From Pseudarthrobacter equi (lineage in GTDB: Bacteria > Actinomycetota > Actinomycetes > Actinomycetales > Micrococcaceae): 64,000 nt of DNA. The stretch spans positions 3,596,001 through 3,660,000 of the forward strand of contig NZ_LT629779.1 of assembly GCF_900105535.1 (NCBI RefSeq). Reading direction: 5' to 3'. The notes beneath the pieces were generated by a model. The model was not told the DNA's origin. It worked only from the letters and a program-made list of their open reading frames with translations, and ran no database searches. The position numbers and the translations under genes were made by a program. Below are positions 1 through 7,333 of this stretch, piece after piece. Within the stretch, counting starts at the first letter, position 1; every line of letters starts with the position of its first letter.

Positions 1-566
1 TGTCCCTTGTATTTGGTGGTCTGCGAGCGCACGGCACCGGCGTCAGCGCCTGCCACGTGCTCACTGACTGCCGCGGCGATGGCATCCGCGGCCCTGGCCA
101 CGCGGGAGGGGTCGGTCCAGAAGTGCGGGTCCGGAGCGCCCCGTCCGGACTGGGTGAAGGAGAGGGGCCCGACGGCGTCAAGCACCGGCAACGCCGGCAC
201 ACCTTCGGCCTCGGCTGCTTTCACATGGTTGAGGACGTTCTCTTCGAGGCCGCCGCCGTTGTGGATGATGAGGGCCGCGTTTTCGATGCCGGCCGCCTGC
301 CGTGCGGAGATGCCGAAGGAGTGCGGGTCCGCGTTGGCAGCCATGAGGACCACCACCTCGGCCTGCTCCCCCACCACGTTGCGGGTGATGTCGCCCAGGA
401 TGTTGGTGGTGACCACCACCGTGGGGCGGTCCGCGGCGGCGGCCGAACATCCGCCCAGCGCAAGCCCCAGGCCGAGGCCCAGCACCAGCAGGGCGCCCAG
501 CCGGGCCGGCCAGCCTGCTTTCCGGGCAGGGTTCCGGCCTGCAGCCGGGGCGTGCCGCGTGCCCAT
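1..566 (-). CDS. aztC: AztC-like zinc ABC transporter substrate-binding lipoprotein (3' end outside window)
   Basis: Periplasmic-face receptor of a cluster A-I (ZnuA-like) metal importer. Translation from the ATG at 566 gives a lipoprotein signal with lipobox LALGGC (Cys40), then VVVTTNILGDI, typical of the family. Two metal-ligand motifs are visible, DPHSF (His82) and DPHFWTDP further on. The frame stays open to base 1, so about 188 residues are present and the C-terminal lobe is missing. It starts 8 bases after the aztD stop, with GAGGCGGG as a probable ribosome site, so it is last of the aztBDC run. The presence of AztD and the split ABC genes favours AztC over a generic ZnuA or MntC; specificity for zinc is inferred. 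Confidence 0.85.
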   Translation of the reverse strand, partial: MGTRHAPAAGRNPARKAGWPARLGALLVLGLGLGLALGGCSAAAADRPTVVVTTNILGDITRNVVGEQAEVVVLMAANADPHSFGISARQAAGIENAALIIHNGGGLEENVLNHVKAAEAEGVPALPVLDAVGPLSFTQSGRGAPDPHFWTDPSRVARAADAIAAAVSEHVAGADAGAVRSQTTKYKG

Positions 567-574
567 GCCCCGCC

Positions 575-1792
575 TCACAGCCCGGTCTCCAGCACGATGT
601 CCGCGGCAGGAACGTCGAAGCTCCGTGCCACCCGCAGCCCGTCCGCGTAGTCGATCTCGTGCACAGCGGAGCGGGCGGGGTCGCTCACATAGGCCCGGGA
701 AGTGTCCACCAGGATCCGCGGAGCAGCGCCTCCCGGGACGGCAGGCGCAAGCAGCGGAACCTGCGCATCAACGGCACCGGTGGCCGGGTTCAGGGTCAGC
801 AGTGATCCATCGGCGGCAACAGCCAGTACCCGGCGTCCGTCGCCCACCGCGGAAGCGGCAACCACCGGAGCCGGCGCGGGCAGGAACGTCCACTTCCGTT
901 TGGCGGCATCGAGGTGCCACACCCCGGCATCGCCGGCCGGCCCGGCCAGTTCGTTGGACCCGGGGCGGTGGTCCAGGTGCGTGGCCGGCGGACGGCCCGC
1001 CCCGCCGTCGGGATACAGAATCTTCTCCGCGCTGAAGGTGCCCCCGTCCCCGCTGACCAGCAGCGCCCCGTCCGAGCACCCAAACACGATGCCCGCCCGG
1101 GTGGCAGCGTGCCCGGCCAGGCCCTGGCAATCCTGCCGGCCGAGCACCACCAAACCGCCGGCGTCGCGCACTTCAACCCCGTCCGCGGCACCGGAACCGG
1201 CGGCCAAGGACGCAACGAAGTGGCCCTCGTAAGGCACCACCACGCCGGTGTGCGGCGAGGTGGTGATCCGGGCCGACTCCGCCAGGTTGCCGGCGTCGAG
1301 ATCCTTGTGGCGGTACACGGACGCGTACCCGCCGGACTCCGAAAACACCGCAATGGAGGTGCCGTCACCGGCCACTGCGCCCGCGTCCGGAACCTGAAGC
1401 GGGCCCACGGACCCTGGCTCGGCGCTGTAGTAATGCTTGTGCTCGCCGTGGTCAACGGTCCAGGCGCCGGTATCGAAGACCTCCACCCCCGCTCCCGTGG
1501 CCATCAGGGCGTACCGGCCGTCGCGGTAGGCGGCGGTGACGGGACCGCCAACGCCGGCGTCGGACGTGTCACCGGTGAGGAGCGAAAGCAGCTGCCCCTC
1601 CCCTGTGGCTGCGTTGACGGTGAGCAGGCCGGTCTGCGGTTCCGAATTCTCCTGCGCACCGGCAATAAAGCCGTGCGGTTCAGCGGTTTCCGGCGCGGAT
1701 GCCGTGTCCGGGCCCGGTTCGGCGCAGGCGGACAGCAGCAGGGGCAAACCGAACAGGAGGGCGGCGGTTCTAGGCGTAGTGGTGCGGGGCAC
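575..1792 (-). CDS. aztD: AztD-like zinc metallochaperone lipoprotein
   Basis: AztD proteins bind zinc outside the cytoplasmic membrane and hand it to AztC. The product is about 405 residues: an N-terminal lipobox LLSAC (Cys23), then a repeating beta-propeller-like pattern without transmembrane segments. A histidine cluster DHGEHKH lies at residues 114-120, and HGFIAGAQE near residue 40 matches the start of the propeller in this family. I chose GTG at 1792 because AAAAGGAAA lies just upstream and the next residues form a signal peptide; the frame is open further upstream but that part overlaps aztB. The start lies 23 bases inside the end of aztB, suggesting translational coupling. Confidence 0.85.
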   Translation of the reverse strand: MPRTTTPRTAALLFGLPLLLSACAEPGPDTASAPETAEPHGFIAGAQENSEPQTGLLTVNAATGEGQLLSLLTGDTSDAGVGGPVTAAYRDGRYALMATGAGVEVFDTGAWTVDHGEHKHYYSAEPGSVGPLQVPDAGAVAGDGTSIAVFSESGGYASVYRHKDLDAGNLAESARITTSPHTGVVVPYEGHFVASLAAGSGAADGVEVRDAGGLVVLGRQDCQGLAGHAATRAGIVFGCSDGALLVSGDGGTFSAEKILYPDGGAGRPPATHLDHRPGSNELAGPAGDAGVWHLDAAKRKWTFLPAPAPVVAASAVGDGRRVLAVAADGSLLTLNPATGAVDAQVPLLAPAVPGGAAPRILVDTSRAYVSDPARSAVHEIDYADGLRVARSFDVPAADIVLETGL

Positions 1793-2696
1793 GGGTTTCC
1801 TTTTCCGGGAGTGGGGCTGGGGAGGGGACGACGACGACGGCGGCGGCGGCCAGCGCGCCAGGGCGCGGCTTGGTGCCGCGGGTGGCGGAGTGGCAGAGGG
1901 CGGAGGCGAAGTAGGACAGGGCGGCGACCAGGGCGATGGTGGCCCCGGCGGCAGTGGACGCGTACCAGGAGATCCACAGCCCGGCCACCACGCTGAAGAC
2001 GCCAATGACGGCACCGAGTGCCATGACCGCCCTTATGGACCGGGCCCACACGAGCGCCGCCGCGGGAGGGGCGATCAGCAGCCCGAACACCAGGAGCGTT
2101 CCCACCACCTGGAAGGAGGCAGCCACGGCAACGGTGACCATGCCCAGGAGCACGGCATGCGCCAGGCGGGGCCGCAGCCCCAGGCTTGCCGCCTTCTGCG
2201 GGTGGAACGTGGCCGCCGCCAGGGCGCGGTGGAAGAGTGCGGCCACCCCCAGCACCAGGCAGCCGACGACGGCGAGCAGCGCCACGTCCTCCATGCCCAC
2301 CGCCAGCACGTCCCCAAAGAGCGTGCCGGTGAGGTCCACGGCGAACGAGCCGGAGGCGGACACGATGATCACACCCAGCGAGAGCATCGCCACGAACAGC
2401 AGGCCGATGGCGGTGTCCTGGGAGACCCGCCGGTTCCGGGTAATCGCGGAGACGCCGGCCGCTGTGGCCGCAGCGCTGAGCGCGGCCCCCAGGAGGAGGT
2501 TGCCGCCCAGCAGGGATGCAACGGCGATTCCGGGGAGCAGCCCGTGGGACATGGCGTCGCCGAGGAAGGCCATGCCCCGCACCACCACCCACGTGCCCAC
2601 CACGGCGCAGACCACAGCCACCAGGCTGCCGGCCAGGACGGCGCGCTGCACGAAAGTGGCGCCCAGGGGTTCAAGTATCCATTCCATCGCCGCCAC
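1770..2696 (-). CDS. aztB: AztB-like zinc ABC transporter permease
   Basis: Integral membrane subunit of the ZnuB/MntB (ABC-3) family. It has about eight hydrophobic segments and the family motifs VVVRGMAFLGDAMSHGLLPG near the N-terminus and FGLLIAPPAAA in the C-terminal half. The C-terminus has an extra Ala/Pro-rich cytoplasmic tail. The start may be GTG 2696 or ATG 2687; neither has a clear Shine-Dalgarno, and both lie very close to the Zur-like box, so the message may be leaderless. It is the first gene of the aztB-aztD-aztC run and is divergent from the ATPase gene. Confidence 0.88.
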   Translation of the reverse strand: MAAMEWILEPLGATFVQRAVLAGSLVAVVCAVVGTWVVVRGMAFLGDAMSHGLLPGIAVASLLGGNLLLGAALSAAATAAGVSAITRNRRVSQDTAIGLLFVAMLSLGVIIVSASGSFAVDLTGTLFGDVLAVGMEDVALLAVVGCLVLGVAALFHRALAAATFHPQKAASLGLRPRLAHAVLLGMVTVAVAASFQVVGTLLVFGLLIAPPAAALVWARSIRAVMALGAVIGVFSVVAGLWISWYASTAAGATIALVAALSYFASALCHSATRGTKPRPGALAAAAVVVVPSPAPLPEKETRAPHHYA

Positions 2697-2702
2697 TGTA
2701 TC

Positions 2703-2725
2703 TTAATAAGAATCATTATCAATAA
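2703..2725. promoter_or_regulatory. Zur/Fur-type operator between divergent aztB and aztA
   Basis: An AT-rich imperfect palindrome in GC-rich DNA. On the minus strand it contains GATAATGATTCTTATTA, which resembles the Fur/Zur consensus GATAATGAT. It lies between the two zinc-import transcription units, at about the promoter position for both. Zur control of azt genes is known in Paracoccus; its operation here is inferred. Confidence 0.65.
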
Positions 2726-2734
2726 AGGAGCAGA

Positions 2735-3367
2735 ATGGATGCCGTCAGGTTCAGCAATGTGGGGTACGCCTATCCGGACCGGCAGGTGTTGTCGGGCGTC
2801 AGCCTGGCGTTCGCGCCGGGGACGCATACCGTCCTGACCGGGCGGAATGGCTCCGGAAAGTCCACCCTCCTGGCCATGGCCGCCAGAGTCCTGACTCCGG
2901 ATAGCGGCACCGTCGCCACCCAGGCACGCCCGGCATATGTCATCCAGCACATTGAAGCGCCTGACTCCATGCCGTGCACGGTGCGCCAGGCTGTGGAAAT
3001 GGGGCGCTGGCCGCACCGCCGGGGGCGTCCACTCCGGGCCGCCGATCGCCAGGCGGTGACGGACAGCATGGAGCGGATGGGGATCACGGAGCTTGCCGGA
3101 CGGCAGCTTCGCGAGCTGTCCGGCGGCCAGCGGCAGCGCACGCTGATTGCCCAGGGGCTGGCGCAGGAATCCCCCATCCTCCTGCTCGACGAACCCACCG
3201 CCGGACTGGACGCGGAGGCCCACCATTTGATCCGCGCCGCCGTCGCGGCAGAGCTGCGACGGGGCACCACGGTCCTGGAGGCCAGCCATGACGCGGCGGA
3301 CATTGGCCGGGCCGGCCGCGTGATCACCCTGTCCGGCGGACAAGCGACCGAAACCAGCATCCTGTGA
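2735..3367 (+). CDS. aztA: AztA-like zinc ABC transporter ATP-binding subunit
   Basis: Energises the AztBC importer. The 210-residue product is a single nucleotide-binding domain: Walker A GRNGSGKST (residues 37-45), signature LSGGQ (128-132), Walker B ILLLDE (148-153) followed by PTAGLD. It is shorter than the usual 240-250-residue ZnuC, with no C-terminal extension. The ATG at 2735 follows AAAGGAG at ideal distance. It is divergent from aztB across the Zur-like box, so both arms of the transporter should be induced together under zinc limitation. Confidence 0.9.
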   Translation: MDAVRFSNVGYAYPDRQVLSGVSLAFAPGTHTVLTGRNGSGKSTLLAMAARVLTPDSGTVATQARPAYVIQHIEAPDSMPCTVRQAVEMGRWPHRRGRPLRAADRQAVTDSMERMGITELAGRQLRELSGGQRQRTLIAQGLAQESPILLLDEPTAGLDAEAHHLIRAAVAAELRRGTTVLEASHDAADIGRAGRVITLSGGQATETSIL

Positions 3368-3371
3368 ATAT

Positions 3372-3391
3372 TTTGTCATACTGATGACAAA
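3372..3391. promoter_or_regulatory. perfect 8-bp inverted repeat after aztA
   Basis: TTTGTCAT and ATGACAAA are separated by ACTG, four bases after the aztA stop. No T-run follows, so it is a poor intrinsic terminator. A related half site, GATGTCAT, lies about 20 bases downstream, so it may be an operator for the next gene. No regulator can be named. Confidence 0.4.
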
Positions 3392-3469
3392 CTGTGATGC
3401 GTTGATGTCATACCCGCGTAGATTTATCCGTAGGCCCTTTGTAGTCTGGACGTGTCAGTGCTTGGGGGG

Positions 3470-3521
3470 CCGGCAAAATCAGGGATGAATTTGCCGGGCA
3501 GACCGGGCAGGAAACTCGGTC
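3470..3521 (+). promoter_or_regulatory. structured 5' leader of the camelysin/TasA-like gene
   Basis: Two adjacent hairpins can be drawn: CCGGCAAA (3470-3477) with TTTGCCGG (3490-3497), and GACCG (3501-3505) with CGGTC (3517-3521), the latter with a GAAA-containing loop. They end about 20 bases before the ATG. This suggests a translational or transcriptional control element. It does not match any riboswitch class well enough to name. Confidence 0.4.
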
Positions 3522-3540
3522 AAAGGCAAGGTCTCAGCGC

Positions 3541-4164
3541 ATGAAAACTCCGTCCGCACGCGTCCGCAAACTCGCAATGTTCGCTTCCGCCCCCGTTGCC
3601 ATCCTCATCGCAGGCGGCATGGTGTGGCAGGGTTCCCAGGCGGCGTTCAACGCCACTACCCGCAACGCCGGCAGCTCCTGGAGCACCGGCAGCGTCACCC
3701 TCACCGACGATGACAACGGCGCCGCCGCTTTCCACGTCGAAAACATGGTCCCCGGCCAATCCGGCCAAAAGTGCATCGTGGTGACTTCCCAGTCCAACGT
3801 CCCCGGCGAGGTCCGCGCCTACACGCAGAACCTGGTCACCTCCAAGGGCTTGGAGAACCGTATCTACTTCGACCTTGAGCAGGGCACCGGCGGCTCGTTC
3901 AACGACTGCACCGGTTTCACGCCCACCGCCAACGAGGTGCCGGAACTTCCGCTGTCCCAGCTGGCCACGGTGAACCGGGACTTCGCCACCGGCGGCGCGG
4001 CCTGGGACACGGCCGGAACGCCCGGCGAGACGCAAAGCTACCGCGGCACCTGGCGCTTCGACACCACCGGCATGTCCCAGGATGAGGTCAACGCCCTGCA
4101 GGGTGCCCGGGTCAGCATCGACCTGGTGTGGGAGCTGCAATCTGACAACGCGCCCACCCCGTAG
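3541..4164 (+). CDS. SipW-dependent TasA/camelysin-like secreted protein
   Basis: The 207-residue product begins with a basic region and hydrophobic core (residues 10-28), then the SipW-type substrate signature with AAFNATTRN at residues 34-42. Proteins of this CalY/TasA group are cleaved by the ER-type signal peptidase SipW and form surface fibres or metalloprotease-like coats in Firmicutes. Here the SipW-type peptidase gene follows after 24 bases, so the two are very likely one unit. The mature part is beta-rich and has two cysteines (SGQKCIV and FNDCTGF). A fibre-forming role is inferred only from the family and neighbour. Confidence 0.75.
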   Translation: MKTPSARVRKLAMFASAPVAILIAGGMVWQGSQAAFNATTRNAGSSWSTGSVTLTDDDNGAAAFHVENMVPGQSGQKCIVVTSQSNVPGEVRAYTQNLVTSKGLENRIYFDLEQGTGGSFNDCTGFTPTANEVPELPLSQLATVNRDFATGGAAWDTAGTPGETQSYRGTWRFDTTGMSQDEVNALQGARVSIDLVWELQSDNAPTP

Positions 4165-4188
4165 TCCGGGCCCGGCAACAGCATCGCG

Positions 4189-6681
4189 GTGAAGCGGGAG
4201 AGGCCCGGGTCTTCCCCGGGTCCCTCCCGGGCAAGTGCAGTGTTTTCGGCGGATGGCTGGGGGATCTTCCTTGCCTCCCTGGCATCCCGGCTGTATCTGG
4301 GTATCCTGCTGAGCCTTGCTCTTTTTGCGGTGCTGCCGGCCCTCCTCGGCTGGCACGGCGCCGTGGTGCAAAGCGGTTCGATGGAACCGCACATCTCCCC
4401 CGGCGACGTAGTGCTCGCCTCGGACCTTGACCCCGCACAGCCGGTGCCGCTGGGCCGCGTGGTGCAGTTCCGCAGCCCGGCCTCGGCCGAACCGAGCGGC
4501 GTTGAGAAGACCCGGCTGCACCGCATCGTCACGGCCAACGACGACGGAACCTACGTCACGGCCGGCGACGCCAATGCGGATGTGGACAGCACTCCCCTGA
4601 CCCGCGGGCAAATCACCGGGCAGGCGCGCCTGCTGGTTCCCGGCGTCGGCCTCCCTGGCTTGTGGCTGGGCAGCGGCAACTTCCCGCCGCTGGCGCTCTG
4701 GTCCGTCATCACCCTCGCTGCCGTGGTTGCCGCGGTCTTCGGCGGCAGCAACCACGGACGGGACCGCAGCCCTGGCGCGGGCGGACCCGCGGAACCGGAC
4801 GGGGACGGGGACGGCGGCGGTGGCGGAGACGAGAGCGGGCAGCCGGACGGGGACGACGGCGGCCCCTCCCCCGCGGCGAAGGCCGGCACCGCCGTCGGGA
4901 TCATTGCAGCCCTTTCCGTAGTTGTGGTGCTGGGCGCCAGCGTCTTCTCGTCAGCGGCGTTCACCGCCAAAACGGCCAACGCCGCCAACTCGTTCGGCAC
5001 TGCCGCGGACTGGTCGCCGCCCTCGGTCACCCTCGCGAACCCCGGCCCCACCGTCCGGGGCGCCGTGGTGCTCACCGCCGACGCCGGGGACCCCGAATCC
5101 GGCATCCGCACCGTCGCCATCCAGTACTCCGCCGCCGGGAGCAGCACATGGACCACCCTCTGCACCCCGGTCTCGGCACCCTTCTCCTGTGCCTGGAACA
5201 CCGCCGCGCTGCCGGACGGCCAGTACAACCTGCGGGCCGTGGCCACGGACAACTCCGGCCTGAGCGCCACCACGCAGCCCATCAGCACCGCCGTGGCCAA
5301 CGCCTTCTCGGTGGTCCTCAACGATCCGGGCGAGGTGGTTCGTGGAACCACCACCCTCACCGCCGGGCTCAACAACCCCGGCGCCGGCCTGTACACCGTC
5401 CGACTCGAGTACTCCGCAGCGGGGGCCAACAAGTGGAGCACGCTCTGCCTGAACCTGCTCTCCCCGTACAACTGCGCCTGGACCACCACCCTGTTCGCCA
5501 ACGGCTCGTACGATCTCCGCGCCGTGGCCGTCTCCGGCCTGACCACCACGTATTCCGCTACGGTGGCGGACGTCCTGGTGGACAACACGACACCGTCCGT
5601 CACCCTGACGGACCCCGGCGCCACCATCCGCGGCACCGGCACCTTCGCGGCGACGGCGTCGGACACTGACTCGGGAGTGGCGCAGGTGCAGTGGCAGTAC
5701 CAGCGCACGGGTACCAGCACATGGCTGGCGATGTGCGCGGTGACGGACATCCCCTTCTCCTGCCGGTTTGATACCACCGCCCTGGCCAATGGCACCTACA
5801 ACTTCAGGGCGGTAGCTACCGACGCGGCCGGCAACAGCTCCATTTCCACTGTCGCCTCCAACCGGACCGTGGACAACACCGTCGCCTCGGCATCCATGGA
5901 GGACCCGGGCGAATACCTCACCGGCACCGTCCCGCTGACGGCCGCGGCCAACTCACCGGCCGGCATCACCAGCGTCCGGATCCAGTCGGCGCCGGCCGGT
6001 ACTAACACCTGGACCACCCGGTGCACGGCCATCACCAGCCCCTACTCCTGCGGGTGGAACACCACGGCGGTAGCGGACGGGCTGTACGATTTCCGCGCCA
6101 TCCTGCTCGAGCCGTCCGGCAGGGAAACCACCTCCGCGACCATGGCCTCCCGCCGGGTGGACAACAGCCCGCTCCGCGGCGCCGACGTGCAGGCCGTCAA
6201 CGGCACTGGTACCGCCGGGCGCCTTGATGCCGGCGACGTGCTCACCTTTACCTACAGCCAACAGGTCAGCCTGGGCTCCGTCACTTCCGGCTGGAACGGC
6301 TCCGCCCTCCCCGTGACCCTCCGCCTTCGCGACGGCAACCTGCTGGGCCTGGGCAACGGCGCCGACGCTGTGGACATCCAACGCACCGGCGGCACCGTGA
6401 ACCTCGGGACACTGAACACCAAGGGCAACTTCATCAAGAACCGCAAGACCGCCACGTTCAACGCCACCATGTCCGCCACAACGGTCACCGCGGGCGGCGT
6501 CCCCAGGACTGTGGTCACCGTGACGCTTGGTACGGCGGCCAGCGGCGCATCCTCGCTGCGCACCTACGCCAACCCGGCGGCCATGGTGTGGAGCCCGACG
6601 GCGGCGGTCACCTCACTGACCGGCGTCGTGTCCTCCACGGCGCCGGCAACAGAGACGGGCATGCTGGACCGGGACTTCTAG
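4189..6681 (+). CDS. ER-type (SipW) signal peptidase I fused to Ig-like surface repeats
   Basis: Residues 1-190 are an ER-type signal peptidase: transmembrane segment 35-53, catalytic Ser64 in QSGSMEP, His111 in RLHRIV (histidine replaces the lysine of LepB enzymes), the GDANAD box near 127-132, and a second membrane segment 168-186. A Gly/Asp-rich linker follows (190-230), then a third membrane segment (233-255) that runs directly into SSAAFTAKTANAANSFGTA. This resembles the SipW-substrate signature of the preceding protein. Residues 275-660 hold about four Ig-like repeats, each with a WTTLC...CAWNTTALADGTYNLRAVA-type core, and a different beta-rich domain ends the chain. The start is GTG without a clear Shine-Dalgarno. 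Usual SipW enzymes are about 190 residues; this one has 830. Confidence 0.85.
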   Translation: MKRERPGSSPGPSRASAVFSADGWGIFLASLASRLYLGILLSLALFAVLPALLGWHGAVVQSGSMEPHISPGDVVLASDLDPAQPVPLGRVVQFRSPASAEPSGVEKTRLHRIVTANDDGTYVTAGDANADVDSTPLTRGQITGQARLLVPGVGLPGLWLGSGNFPPLALWSVITLAAVVAAVFGGSNHGRDRSPGAGGPAEPDGDGDGGGGGDESGQPDGDDGGPSPAAKAGTAVGIIAALSVVVVLGASVFSSAAFTAKTANAANSFGTAADWSPPSVTLANPGPTVRGAVVLTADAGDPESGIRTVAIQYSAAGSSTWTTLCTPVSAPFSCAWNTAALPDGQYNLRAVATDNSGLSATTQPISTAVANAFSVVLNDPGEVVRGTTTLTAGLNNPGAGLYTVRLEYSAAGANKWSTLCLNLLSPYNCAWTTTLFANGSYDLRAVAVSGLTTTYSATVADVLVDNTTPSVTLTDPGATIRGTGTFAATASDTDSGVAQVQWQYQRTGTSTWLAMCAVTDIPFSCRFDTTALANGTYNFRAVATDAAGNSSISTVASNRTVDNTVASASMEDPGEYLTGTVPLTAAANSPAGITSVRIQSAPAGTNTWTTRCTAITSPYSCGWNTTAVADGLYDFRAILLEPSGRETTSATMASRRVDNSPLRGADVQAVNGTGTAGRLDAGDVLTFTYSQQVSLGSVTSGWNGSALPVTLRLRDGNLLGLGNGADAVDIQRTGGTVNLGTLNTKGNFIKNRKTATFNATMSATTVTAGGVPRTVVTVTLGTAASGASSLRTYANPAAMVWSPTAAVTSLTGVVSSTAPATETGMLDRDF

Positions 6682-6694
6682 AGCTTTGAGGGAC

Positions 6695-7099
6695 TTACCC
6701 TAAGGCGCCGATGTACTGTCCGTTCAGGTGGTCGATGGTCCGCATTGCACACCGGTTGACCGGCGCGTGGAAGGCCACGGCCAGCTTTGGCAGCCTGATG
6801 GTTTCAGCCTCGTAGGCAGGTCCCCGGAGTTCCTCCTCCAGGTCCAGCATCAGGCCTGCCAAACGCTCCGCGCCCACCATCTGGCTGGCGACCTTCAGCG
6901 CCCTGGCCGCATCAAGGGCGCCCGCCGGGTCAGCCGTGGACAGTGCGAGCCGCAGCCGGTCCATCCGGCGCGGCAGGCCCGCAATAAAGTCGTCCACGAA
7001 GACCTGCCTGCACCCGTCGCCCTGCTCACGCTCGAGCCCCAGTTCAAGGAGGAATGCCTTGTCCACTACAGGACGCTCAGGGGTTGCGGGGATCTTCAT
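6695..7099 (-). CDS. Hpt-like protein lacking the phospho-accepting histidine
   Basis: The 134-residue protein has the helical pattern of histidine phosphotransfer domains: FVDDFIAGLPRRMDRLRLAL, then ALKVASQMVGAERLAGLMLDLEE. The normal Hpt core is AHxLKGSS; here it reads ARALKVAS, so the histidine position is Arg66 and the glycine is Val. It should fold like Hpt but cannot accept phosphate there. The ATG at 7099 has GGAAGGAC upstream. It is convergent with the SipW fusion gene. A paralogue at 62722-63189 shares SQMVGAE and the same loss. It may bind a receiver domain as a decoy; this is inferred. Confidence 0.7.
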   Translation of the reverse strand: MKIPATPERPVVDKAFLLELGLEREQGDGCRQVFVDDFIAGLPRRMDRLRLALSTADPAGALDAARALKVASQMVGAERLAGLMLDLEEELRGPAYEAETIRLPKLAVAFHAPVNRCAMRTIDHLNGQYIGALG

Positions 7100-7333
7100 G
7101 TCCGTCCTTCCGGGCTGCTTTGCCACCAATTTCCAGCAGGTTAGCCACGGCTGATTGGGGTTAACTTGGCGGCGGAACGACCCGTCCGGAGAATCAAAGG
7201 TTCCTCCAAGGTGGCGGCCGGCGTGCAGGCGATGACCACTGCCGCCGGCGGCCAGCGACGGACCGGTACAACAAAACTCCAAGGCCCGCCGCCGAGAGTG
7301 GAGCGCATCAGCCCCATTTCTTAGGAGAGAAGA

